A stretch of 8,803 nucleotides of DNA from an uncultured Caryophanales bacterium. Its GTDB lineage: Bacteria > Bacillota_I > Bacilli_A > RFN20 > CAG-826. The notes beneath the pieces were generated by a model. The model did not search any database, had not been told where the DNA came from, and was given only the letters and a program-made list of their open reading frames with translations. The stretch covers positions 1 to 8,803 of the forward strand of contig CAMJAG010000043.1 in assembly GCA_946403545.1 (NCBI GenBank). Direction: 5' to 3'. A program made the position numbers and the translations under genes. Positions 1-5,474 of the stretch are shown in pieces (the first letter of the stretch is position 1; each line of letters opens with the position of its first letter).

Positions 1-13
1 AGGTCTTTTTTTA
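1..13. terminator. Possible cut-off terminator arm at the window edge
   Basis: The first bases read AGGTC followed by seven T on the plus strand. On the minus strand this is an A-run followed by GACCT, directly after the lipoprotein stop at 14-16. The same layout (A-run, GACC, loop, GGTC, T-run) occurs complete at 3926-3947. This is therefore probably the inner arm of a bidirectional terminator whose other arm lies outside the window. The pairing partner cannot be seen. Confidence 0.35.
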
Positions 14-994
14 TTATTCAGCAGGAGATTGCCTGCTTTCTGTATACTCATCCAATTTTGGATAACGTACAGAACACTTATTTTCTACTTTGCTATTTAG
101 TTTGACATTGAAATTTCTAAAGAAATTATTGTTCTTATCTCTTGTTAAAATTTTAGCGTCACTTTTAAGGGTTAAGTAGTAATAATCGTTAATTGTGAAT
201 CTGTTGCTTAAAACGATTTCGATAGAATCTAATAATTCGTTTTCACTTTCGTTTAGCACACTTTTATTTGTGATATCACTTTTGTTGAAGTTTGCAGTTA
301 CTCCTGCTGCCATGATAATGTTTCCTGCTTTACCAGTAGTTTGATAACCGTAAGAATCCTGGAATTTGCTATTACTTTTATCGATATAACCATAAGGTAG
401 TAGTGAGAATTGTTGCCTCATATACGATGTCCAAATATCATCGCTATAGTTGTTGTGAGTAATCATGAAGAATCTACCAGGTTTTTGAGAAATACTTGAT
501 TTTGCTTGTATTTCATTAGAAAGAACAGAACTTTTTTCTTTTTTGTTTATTGTTATACCCGCTTTGCTTTGTTCAAGAACTCTGTAGGCACTAATCAAAT
601 ACCCATCTTTATAGTAAACCCAGTTTTCATTAGTTCTGGTTATTTTCCCAACATAGTTAGGATTAATTTCTTTATATTTTGCATCAGTTTTTATAACTGA
701 TCGTTTGTAGTAATAAAGTTTTTCTAAATCGTAACACTCATATCCTTCAATAACTTGTGAATAAGAAGTCATAAGATTATCGTCCCAATCGTTCTTATAA
801 CTGTAGTTAGTGGAATTAGTTTCCTCTTTATAAGTAAGTGAAACTTTAGATGGATAACCATCTTTTTCTATTTTTTTCGCAATGGCTGCCATTCTTTCTT
901 CGCCTTCAGGAGGATTAATCCAATGAGCTGTTCCATCGCATGCAGAAATTATGAAAATCATCGCTAAAACTGCGATATGTTTAAATCTTTTCAT
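14..994 (-). CDS. Predicted lipoprotein, paralogue A of the tandem family (unknown function)
   Basis: This is a 326-residue protein that I do not recognise by name. It opens with a typical lipoprotein signal: two positively charged stretches, a hydrophobic core (residues 8-16) and a lipobox ending ISAC, with C19 the predicted lipidated cysteine, so it should sit on the outer face of the membrane. Features shared with the two genes upstream are the motif W125-x-YYKDGY132, a GNIIMAAG segment near residue 230, an NR-F-x5-YYYL segment, and a C-terminal C307-S-V-R-YP-K-L signature followed by a short acidic/polar tail. The start ATG overlaps the stop of the preceding gene by one base (TAATG), with GGAG about 10 bases upstream inside that gene, so it is the second gene of an operon and probably translationally coupled. 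The function is open; a secreted or surface-bound ligand-binding role would only be a guess. Confidence 0.85.
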   Translation of the reverse strand: MKRFKHIAVLAMIFIISACDGTAHWINPPEGEERMAAIAKKIEKDGYPSKVSLTYKEETNSTNYSYKNDWDDNLMTSYSQVIEGYECYDLEKLYYYKRSVIKTDAKYKEINPNYVGKITRTNENWVYYKDGYLISAYRVLEQSKAGITINKKEKSSVLSNEIQAKSSISQKPGRFFMITHNNYSDDIWTSYMRQQFSLLPYGYIDKSNSKFQDSYGYQTTGKAGNIIMAAGVTANFNKSDITNKSVLNESENELLDSIEIVLSNRFTINDYYYLTLKSDAKILTRDKNNNFFRNFNVKLNSKVENKCSVRYPKLDEYTESRQSPAE

Positions 995-2073
995 TATTTC
1001 TTTTCTCCGTCATTCATTGGATTTTGCCAATCACCATCAGTTTCTGTGTATTCAGAAAGATTAGGATATTCAATATCACATTCTTCAATAATAGTGTCTT
1101 CACTATCAAGGTATTCTTGTCTAATTAAGTTATGATCTGCGTCGTAAGATGCTGAAGTGATTTCTACTAATTCTTGTGCAGAGAAGTAATCTACAATTCT
1201 ATTACTATAATGTTGTGTACAGCTAACATTAAAGAGGTCGTTTTCTTGTTCAGGGAAACTAGAAAGCATATCTTTATTCATTGATATATTTCTTCCTGAT
1301 GCAACTAAAAGACTTCCTTCATCTTTAGAATTGTAACTAACATAGTCATAATTGAGTGCAATACTATCAAAATCCTTAGCTCTATATGCCATCGAATAAG
1401 ATGACATGTTTGATTTCATTAAAGTATCATAAATATTAAAGTTGATCCCATCTATTAAATATAAATTGTATGTAAGAGGATTAAATCTAACACCATCTTT
1501 TAAATCTTCTTTGTTAGCTTGGACTTTCCATTTATATGCTTTTGCACCACTTAGCAAACGTTGCGTATTATCTTCAAGGCCTTCGTAGTAGTAGTGGGCA
1601 TATTGGAGATATCCGTCTTTATAGTAAGTCCAGTAATCTTCCTCAACATATTTATCGTAGTGATGTATGTAGCTACCTTTACCATCACCACTTGGACTGT
1701 ATTTAAAATCTTTGGATCTGAATTCATAGTGATAGAAAAGATTATCACTATCTACTTCATACTTTTGTTTTGTTGAAGAACCCATTAATTGTGGGTAATT
1801 AGAGTTAAATTCGGCATTTCTAACGACTCTAGATTCACTAAATACGTTATTAACATAAGTAGTTTTTGTAGGCTTTAATTTTTCTGGATAATCTTTAATG
1901 CCATTAAATACTTTTTCAGCTTCTTCTTTTGTAATCTCTGGTCCATAATCCACGAACTGTTTACTAGTGAATGGATTTGAATAAGATTTAGAAAAAGTTT
2001 CTTTAGTGTTATCACAGGCCACTAGAGATAATACAGTTAATAAAATTCCTACTGTTTTTGTAATATTTTTCAT
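994..2073 (-). CDS. Predicted lipoprotein, paralogue B of the tandem family (unknown function)
   Basis: This 359-residue protein has a clean lipoprotein signal peptide (MKNITK, hydrophobic core, lipobox LVAC with C20). The mature part is very rich in tyrosine, aspartate and lysine. It carries the family motif W148-T-YYKDGY155, a GSLLVASG segment (253-260), and the C-terminal signature C332-D-I-E-YP-N-L339, followed by a polar tail. The early segment ITKEEAEKVFNGI (47-59) resembles ITKDRAKNIVKDI in paralogue C. No enzyme motif was seen. The start is secure: AGGAGG lies seven bases before the ATG, and a TTGACA promoter lies about 50 bases upstream. It is the first gene of a two-gene operon with paralogue A. 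The function is unknown; the family resemblance is by eye over scattered motifs and overall identity is low. Confidence 0.87.
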   Translation of the reverse strand: MKNITKTVGILLTVLSLVACDNTKETFSKSYSNPFTSKQFVDYGPEITKEEAEKVFNGIKDYPEKLKPTKTTYVNNVFSESRVVRNAEFNSNYPQLMGSSTKQKYEVDSDNLFYHYEFRSKDFKYSPSGDGKGSYIHHYDKYVEEDYWTYYKDGYLQYAHYYYEGLEDNTQRLLSGAKAYKWKVQANKEDLKDGVRFNPLTYNLYLIDGINFNIYDTLMKSNMSSYSMAYRAKDFDSIALNYDYVSYNSKDEGSLLVASGRNISMNKDMLSSFPEQENDLFNVSCTQHYSNRIVDYFSAQELVEITSASYDADHNLIRQEYLDSEDTIIEECDIEYPNLSEYTETDGDWQNPMNDGEKK

Positions 2074-2080
2074 ATAAATA

Positions 2081-2092
2081 CCTCCTAGCCTC
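2081..2092 (-). promoter_or_regulatory. Ribosome binding site and GAGGCTA leader block of paralogue B
   Basis: AGGAGG (2081-2086) lies seven bases from the ATG. It is directly preceded in the mRNA by GAGGCTA (2086-2092, overlapping by one base), a heptamer also found just before the ribosome binding site of paralogue C (3249-3255). Confidence 0.7.
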
Positions 2093-2099
2093 GTATTTA

Positions 2100-2135
2100 T
2101 TATTATAAATATATTCTTATAGTGTCAAGAAATAT
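2100..2135 (-). promoter_or_regulatory. Sigma-A-type promoter of the paralogue B-A operon
   Basis: On the minus strand a perfect -35 box TTGACA (2123-2128) is followed after 17 bases by TAATAA (2100-2105); TATAAT in the overlapping register (2102-2107) would give a 15-base spacer. The -35 box lies in a 13-base block, TGTCAAGAAATAT on the plus strand (2123-2135), that is repeated exactly at 3285-3297 in front of paralogue C. Confidence 0.75.
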
Positions 2136-2184
2136 TGGAACTTCAAAAAGTTTTATTATATTCAAAACAATTTAACAAAATTTA

Positions 2185-2215
2185 AAAGAAAAACAGAGGC
2201 ATTGTTTCGCCTCTG
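2185..2215 (-). terminator. Rho-independent terminator after paralogue C
   Basis: CAGAGGC (2194-2200) and GCCTCTG (2209-2215) form a perfect seven-pair stem around an eight-base loop. On the minus strand the stem is followed by TTTTTCTTTT and starts eight bases after the stop codon of the lipoprotein gene. It separates that gene from the downstream B-A operon. Confidence 0.9.
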
Positions 2216-2222
2216 CTTTTGA

Positions 2223-3233
2223 TTAATTATTTGTAAAATCTGTTTGGTCTACAAAGTTTTTGAGATCTGGATAATTAACGTTACATCCAGCTGATAATTC
2301 TGCTGATGATTCACTTCTCTTTTCTTCGAAATCTTTACCATCGACATCTTTTATATAGTCTTCAATTTTTGAACTGATCTTATGGTAAAAATAGTTATTG
2401 AAAGAGAAACTTTGTTCAATCTTAATTGTATCAGATGCTATTCTGTCTCCGTTTGAGTGTCTATAAAACGTATTTATAATGTTGTGTTGTTGCAACACTT
2501 CCTTACTAATCGCAATTGTTCCTTCAACATCACAGCGTAAGTCGCCTTTCTTTCCATTTGAAGAGTAACTTCTACTTAAGTTATCGTTATATCCTGAATC
2601 ACTGACTGTTCCGGCAATAATAACATCAGAGTATTCGCCAAATAAAGAAAAACCGCCAAGATTGTAATCTTCCTCATTTGTAATAAAAGGATCTGCGTTT
2701 ACTGAATTTTCTCTAATGAACTCATCACACATATCTTTGTCCATCTTTACGCGATTATATGAGTGGTCCTCAAAACTTCCATAATCGGTATTTTGAACTT
2801 TTTCATCCAAGAAAACCTTATATAATTCACCCTCTTTATAGAAATACCATCTTTCTTTGAAATAATTACTGGTAAGATCAGTGCGATCCTCATACTCAAT
2901 AAAAATCCTTGTTTCACAAGTTTGATGAAAATACATCTTTTCAAAATTCGTTTCTGTAATTTCGTTGTAATATATGGATTCAAATGTTGTATTTTTAAAA
3001 TCTTCTTGTGTGCTTTCTCTAACTAAACCATGGTTCTTATAGTTCACTTCCTGATGACAATGATATGTGTAAGCATTACCATACTTGTTGTCACATTTTT
3101 GGTTGTGGTTAGCGATGTCTTTAACAATGTTTTTTGCTCTGTCTTTAGTAATAACTTTTACTTGATTGAACTGACATGCAGCTAAGGCTGTTAGGGTTGA
3201 TAAAATACTGATTACCTTTAAATATTTTTTCAT
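2223..3233 (-). CDS. Predicted lipoprotein, paralogue C of the tandem family (unknown function)
   Basis: From the chosen start the protein has 336 residues: signal MKKYLK, hydrophobic core and lipobox LAAC with C20 lipidated. A longer reading from a TTG at 3290 is rejected because that TTG is part of the -35 box and would place 19 residues before a complete signal peptide, while AAGGAG sits seven bases before the ATG at 3233. It shares with its neighbours W129-x-FYKEGEL, a GDLRCDVEG segment and the C-terminal C317-N-V-N-YP-D-L324 signature. It differs in having several more cysteines (including C47, C59 and C106), which could form disulfides outside the cell. It has its own promoter and terminator, so it is transcribed apart from the other two copies. 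I cannot name a function. Confidence 0.86.
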   Translation of the reverse strand: MKKYLKVISILSTLTALAACQFNQVKVITKDRAKNIVKDIANHNQKCDNKYGNAYTYHCHQEVNYKNHGLVRESTQEDFKNTTFESIYYNEITETNFEKMYFHQTCETRIFIEYEDRTDLTSNYFKERWYFYKEGELYKVFLDEKVQNTDYGSFEDHSYNRVKMDKDMCDEFIRENSVNADPFITNEEDYNLGGFSLFGEYSDVIIAGTVSDSGYNDNLSRSYSSNGKKGDLRCDVEGTIAISKEVLQQHNIINTFYRHSNGDRIASDTIKIEQSFSFNNYFYHKISSKIEDYIKDVDGKDFEEKRSESSAELSAGCNVNYPDLKNFVDQTDFTNN

Positions 3234-3240
3234 ACTTATG

Positions 3241-3255
3241 CTCCTTTTTAGCCTC
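3241..3255 (-). promoter_or_regulatory. Ribosome binding site that fixes the start of paralogue C
   Basis: AAGGAG (3241-3246) with a seven-base spacer to the ATG at 3233 supports the shorter start. The GAGGCTA block (3249-3255) shared with paralogue B lies just before it in the leader. Confidence 0.8.
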
Positions 3256-3261
3256 TCTAAT

Positions 3262-3297
3262 ATTATCTTTATATACATATAAGTTGTCAAGAAATAT
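3262..3297 (-). promoter_or_regulatory. Sigma-A-type promoter of paralogue C
   Basis: On the minus strand TTGACA (3285-3290), a 17-base spacer and GATAAT (3262-3267) make a near-consensus promoter. The predicted mRNA leader is about 20-25 bases and includes the GAGGCTA block and the ribosome binding site. The -35 box lies in the 13-base block shared with the paralogue B promoter. Confidence 0.8.
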
Positions 3298-3308
3298 AGA
3301 GTTGTCCG

Positions 3309-3330
3309 ATATTTATTTAATGATAAATAT
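3309..3330. repeat. AT-only inverted repeat upstream of paralogue C promoter
   Basis: ATATTTAT (3309-3316) and ATAAATAT (3323-3330) are perfect inverted arms around six bases, starting 19 bases upstream of the -35 box. It could be an operator or upstream activator site. In DNA this rich in A and T such a repeat can also arise by chance. It lies in the 292-base gap between the divergent genes, in which no further gene was seen. Confidence 0.3.
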
Positions 3331-3408
3331 ACCTTGTTTAACTATATTTCTTTAAATCAAATACTTTGTATTTGTAACAATTTTTAACCTATATATACAT
3401 ATTTTGTA

Positions 3409-3414
3409 TATAAT
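3409..3414 (+). promoter_or_regulatory. Possible -10 box for the DUF2188 gene
   Basis: A TATAAT hexamer lies about 110 bases before the start codon and is the best -10 match on the plus strand in this gap. No good -35 box lies at a standard distance: TTTAAC is 20 bases upstream, and the correctly spaced hexamer is AACCTA. A TTGTAA/TATACA pair at 3372-3399 is an alternative. Confidence 0.3.
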
Positions 3415-3496
3415 TAAAGTATAGTAAATGACTTTTATATACATGGAAGACTAGTAGTGTAGCTTTTCTATTAAAGTACATTTATTAATATTTATA

Positions 3497-3511
3497 ATTG
3501 GTCAAACCAAT
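3497..3511 (+). promoter_or_regulatory. Small hairpin just before the DUF2188 ribosome binding site
   Basis: ATTGGT (3497-3502) and ACCAAT (3506-3511) can pair into a six-base stem with a CAA loop. It ends two bases before the GAGGAG ribosome binding site (3514-3519), which leaves that site exposed. It may protect the mRNA 5' region or present the site. No U-tract follows, so it is not a terminator. Confidence 0.4.
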
Positions 3512-3525
3512 AAGAGGAGATAATT

Positions 3526-3864
3526 ATGCCAGTTAAAAAACCTGCTAAAAAGGCTGCACCAAAGAAAGCACCTGTAAAAGCTAAACCTGCAAAAGCAGCA
3601 CCTGCTAAAAAACCAGCTCCAGCAAAAGCAAAGAAACCTGCTCCAAAGAAAGCAGCACCTGCAAAAGATGCGACAAGAGTTTATCACGTTGCAAAACGTG
3701 CTGATGGTAAATGGGCTGTTAAATACGCTGGTGGCGAAAAAGCAATTAAATTATTCGACACTAAAGTAGAAGCTGAAGCTTACACAAAGAAGATGGCAGA
3801 AAACCAAGGTGGTGTTATGTTAACACACGCTTCTAAAGGTAAGTCCAAAGGCAAAATTCAATAA
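3526..3864 (+). CDS. Histone-H1-like basic tail fused to a DUF2188-type domain
   Basis: This is a small 112-residue protein with two clear parts. Residues 1-48 are almost only Lys, Ala and Pro in imperfect repeats of KPAKKA, APKKA and PAKAKKPA type, like the C-terminal tail of eukaryotic histone H1 and of bacterial H1-like proteins. Residues about 50-112 match the DUF2188 pattern: YHVAKRADGKWAVK, then KLFDTKVEAEAY, then ENQGG, a His, and a basic GKSKGKIQ end. The basic tail suggests binding to DNA or RNA by charge; this is inference, because the role of DUF2188 is not established. GAGGAG lies six bases before the ATG. The gene is monocistronic, with its own terminator. The frequent GCA/GCT, CCT/CCA and AAA/AAG codons suit strong expression. 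The Lys/Ala/Pro stretch also makes its reverse strand look open, but that is a shadow. Confidence 0.88.
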   Translation: MPVKKPAKKAAPKKAPVKAKPAKAAPAKKPAPAKAKKPAPKKAAPAKDATRVYHVAKRADGKWAVKYAGGEKAIKLFDTKVEAEAYTKKMAENQGGVMLTHASKGKSKGKIQ

Positions 3865-3880
3865 TCTAATAAACAATATA

Positions 3881-3910
3881 AAAGAGGGGTTCTCGTTAAC
3901 CCCTTTTTAT
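3881..3910 (+). terminator. Rho-independent terminator of the DUF2188 gene
   Basis: AGGGGTT (3885-3891) and AACCCCT (3898-3904) form a seven-pair stem around a six-base loop, followed by a T-run on the plus strand. It begins 17 bases after the stop codon. The A-run before the stem could also make it work weakly in the other direction. Confidence 0.9.
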
Positions 3911-3925
3911 ATGCAAAAATTGAAT

Positions 3926-3947
3926 AAAAAAAGACCCTCCGGTCTTT
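3926..3947 (-). terminator. Rho-independent terminator of the toxin-antitoxin operon
   Basis: AAAGACC (3930-3936) and GGTCTTT (3941-3947) pair around the loop CTCC. On the minus strand the stem runs into a long T-run and lies 17 bases after the toxin stop. Together with the plus-strand terminator at 3881-3910 it forms a back-to-back pair between convergent genes. Confidence 0.85.
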
Positions 3948-3964
3948 CTAAAGGGCAAATATAT

Positions 3965-4231
3965 TTATAGATAAATCTCTCTTCTATGTCCTATTGAAAT
4001 GACAAGTATTATCAATTTGTCATCTTCAATTTTTGCAATAATTCTATAATCACCAACGCGATATCTCCATTGACCAGCTCTATTTGCAGCTAATGGCTTT
4101 CCAAATTGCCTTGGATCTTCGCAATCAACAAGTCTCTTCTCAATCCATTCAAGTAGCATTCTTTTTGTGAATTTATCCATTTTCTCAAGTGTTTTAAAAA
4201 CTTGAGGTAAATACTCTACTTTGTACTTCAT
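3965..4231 (-). CDS. RelE/ParE-superfamily toxin of a type II toxin-antitoxin pair
   Basis: The 88-residue protein has the RelE/ParE layout: two N-terminal helices (about residues 7-36, from LPQVFKTLEKMD through EWIEKRL), then a four-stranded sheet starting with GQWRYRVGDYRIIAKI (53-68) and ending IGHRREIY (80-87). R58, R63, R83/R84 and Y87 lie where the RelE family keeps residues for RNA contact and cleavage, so a ribosome-dependent mRNA interferase is more likely than a ParE gyrase poison; this is inferred from motif position. The start ATG overlaps the antitoxin stop (ATGA, 4228-4231), with no strong ribosome binding site of its own, as expected for coupled translation that keeps toxin below antitoxin. 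The length is normal and the gene looks intact. A terminator follows closely. Confidence 0.9.
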   Translation of the reverse strand: MKYKVEYLPQVFKTLEKMDKFTKRMLLEWIEKRLVDCEDPRQFGKPLAANRAGQWRYRVGDYRIIAKIEDDKLIILVISIGHRREIYL

Positions 4232-4446
4232 AAGCCTAACATTTTCTTTATTTCTTCGTGTGAATATGTTTTATGATCTTTTTCATAATCACGTAAAGCA
4301 GCATCTGCTAACGCAATATCATATTCATCTTCTATTTTTTCAAAATATGCCCTTTTTATAGCTTCACTCAAGCTTACCCCATTTAATTTAGCATATGCAT
4401 TTGCTAATTCTTTTTCTTCTTCTGTCATTCTTATTGAGATTACCAT
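4228..4446 (-). CDS. Ribbon-helix-helix antitoxin (RelB/DUF6290-like)
   Basis: The protein has 72 residues. Its N-terminus, MVISIRMTEEEKELANAYAK then LNGVSLSEAIKRAY, is the strand-helix-helix of a ribbon-helix-helix DNA-binding domain. The C-terminal half (DYEKDHKTYSHEEIKKMLGL) is the acidic, flexible type that wraps the toxin. It should neutralise the RelE-type partner and repress its own promoter. An upstream reading to 4521 is rejected: the AAAGGAGG site (4455-4462) is eight bases before this ATG, and the longer version would run through the promoter and into the terminator of the neighbouring gene. It ends in TGA, which shows that UGA is a stop in this genome. Confidence 0.9.
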   Translation of the reverse strand: MVISIRMTEEEKELANAYAKLNGVSLSEAIKRAYFEKIEDEYDIALADAALRDYEKDHKTYSHEEIKKMLGL

Positions 4447-4454
4447 ATGTTCTA

Positions 4455-4462
4455 CCTCCTTT
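4455..4462 (-). promoter_or_regulatory. Ribosome binding site that fixes the antitoxin start
   Basis: AAAGGAGG on the minus strand, eight bases before the ATG at 4446, is a near-perfect Shine-Dalgarno sequence and decides for the short 72-residue antitoxin. Confidence 0.85.
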
Positions 4463-4463
4463 C

Positions 4464-4499
4464 GTAATACATTGTAATACATATGTGTTAAATAAGCAA
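4464..4499 (-). promoter_or_regulatory. Toxin-antitoxin promoter with likely autoregulatory operator
   Basis: On the minus strand TTGCTT (4494-4499), a 17-base spacer and TACAAT (4471-4476) make a usable promoter. Over it lie two direct copies of ATGTATTAC (4464-4472 and 4474-4482) exactly ten bases apart, so they face the same side of the helix. A small palindrome, ACATATGT (4479-4486), overlaps the upstream copy. Repeated half-sites of this kind are where ribbon-helix-helix antitoxins usually bind, so this is the likely site of self-repression. Confidence 0.6.
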
Positions 4500-4528
4500 T
4501 AAAAAAAGCACTCTTTTTCAAGAATGCT
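4500..4528 (-). terminator. Rho-independent terminator of the four-gene operon
   Basis: On the minus strand AGCATTCTT, a GAAA loop and AAGAGTGCT pair into a nine-base stem with one G-U pair (plus-strand arms 4507-4515 and 4520-4528), followed by seven T. It starts 17 bases after the stop of the nucleotidyltransferase gene. The antitoxin -35 box starts immediately behind its T-run. Confidence 0.9.
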
Positions 4529-4544
4529 ATTTAATTTTTTTCGA

Positions 4545-5444
4545 TTAATATAATCCTTTTTTATAAACACCTTTGTTGACTAAGTCTTGCAAAGATTTAA
4601 CAACACCTGGCTTATCTTCTTTATAAGTAACTCCGAACCATACTGAATCAGTATTAAGAACTTTTAATGTTGCTTTACCTTCACGTACTAATTCATCTAC
4701 TACTGAAGGGATAAGGAATTCTGATTTAAGATCTTGGATATTTGCTTTTAACCATGTAGGGAATTTTGCTCTTAATTCATCAATCAAATCTTTGTTGAAT
4801 GCAAATAAGTTCATACTTACTAAAGCATCTTCTCCTACTTTGAAGGAATCTCCACCTTCAAGTGGTGAACAAACGATTTCTCCATTAACTCTTTCAACTT
4901 TAGATTCAATTAATTTAGATAAGTTACCTTCTTTATCTTCGAAGATAATACCTCTTTTAACAGAACCGTTTTCTGTCATAGTGTTGCTAACTTTGAACGC
5001 TACGTTAGCGTATTTACCTTTGCTACCTGGTTTTAAAGATTTAAGGTAATCATACGCTACTTTATAAGCATCTAATCCATAGAAGTCATCACCATTGATA
5101 ATAATGAAGTCTTCTTTAATATAATCTCTAGCAGCGTAAATAGCGTGTGCTGTTCCCCAAGGTTTTTCTCTACCTTCTGGTACTTTAAATCCTTCTGGTA
5201 AATCATTTAAATCTTGGAAAGCATAATCTACTTTAATAATCTTCTCTACTCTTTTACCAATAGTGTCTTTGAATGCTTCATAGAAGTCTTTCTTAATAAT
5301 AAAGACTACTGAATCAAAACCCGCTCTTTTAGCGTCGTATACAGAGTAATCTAATAAGAAGTTACCTGCTTCATCCATTGGTTCCATTTGTTTGAGGCCA
5401 CCAAAACGAGACCCCATACCTGCGGCTAATATAACTAATTGCAT
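4545..5444 (-). CDS. Sugar-phosphate nucleotidyltransferase family protein
   Basis: This 299-residue enzyme has the N-terminal Rossmann-like fold of NTP-sugar transferases, which join a nucleoside triphosphate and a sugar or related phosphate to give an activated sugar plus pyrophosphate. Visible signatures are the nucleotide-binding loop LAAGMGSRFGGLKQ (6-19), PWGTAHA (95-101), the metal-binding NGDDFYG (117-123) with D119/D120, and WFGVTYKED (269-277) near the C-terminus. The loop is not the GxGTRxLPxTK form of GalU or the RmlA form, so I leave the substrate open and give no symbol. It is cytoplasmic. It is the last gene of a minus-strand operon, 30 bases after the Nudix gene, with GGGAG about ten bases before the ATG, and is followed by a strong terminator. 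Length and motifs look complete. Confidence 0.9.
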   Translation of the reverse strand: MQLVILAAGMGSRFGGLKQMEPMDEAGNFLLDYSVYDAKRAGFDSVVFIIKKDFYEAFKDTIGKRVEKIIKVDYAFQDLNDLPEGFKVPEGREKPWGTAHAIYAARDYIKEDFIIINGDDFYGLDAYKVAYDYLKSLKPGSKGKYANVAFKVSNTMTENGSVKRGIIFEDKEGNLSKLIESKVERVNGEIVCSPLEGGDSFKVGEDALVSMNLFAFNKDLIDELRAKFPTWLKANIQDLKSEFLIPSVVDELVREGKATLKVLNTDSVWFGVTYKEDKPGVVKSLQDLVNKGVYKKGLY

Positions 5445-5474
5445 ATAGTACTATCTCCCACTTAATAGTTTAAA

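Noticed and set aside
20..37. AGCAGG/CCTGCT inverted repeat at the end of paralogue A as a terminator
   Set aside because: The stem lies inside the coding region and no T-run follows on either strand; it is probably a coding coincidence.
3234..3290. Longer start (TTG at 3290) for the paralogue C lipoprotein
   Set aside because: The TTG is part of the -35 box TTGACA and would lie upstream of the predicted transcription start; a signal peptide and ribosome binding site fit the ATG at 3233.
3502..3687. Cys/Phe/Arg-rich open frame opposite the DUF2188 gene
   Set aside because: It is the complement of the Lys/Ala/Pro codons, has no ribosome binding site of its own and no plausible protein character.
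4447..4521. 25-residue N-terminal extension of the antitoxin
   Set aside because: It would run through the promoter and into the neighbouring terminator hairpin, and the strong Shine-Dalgarno site marks the internal ATG at 4446.
4545..5444. Calling the nucleotidyltransferase GalU or RmlA
   Set aside because: The nucleotide loop reads GMGSRFGGLKQ, not the signature of either enzyme, so the substrate cannot be named from sequence by eye.
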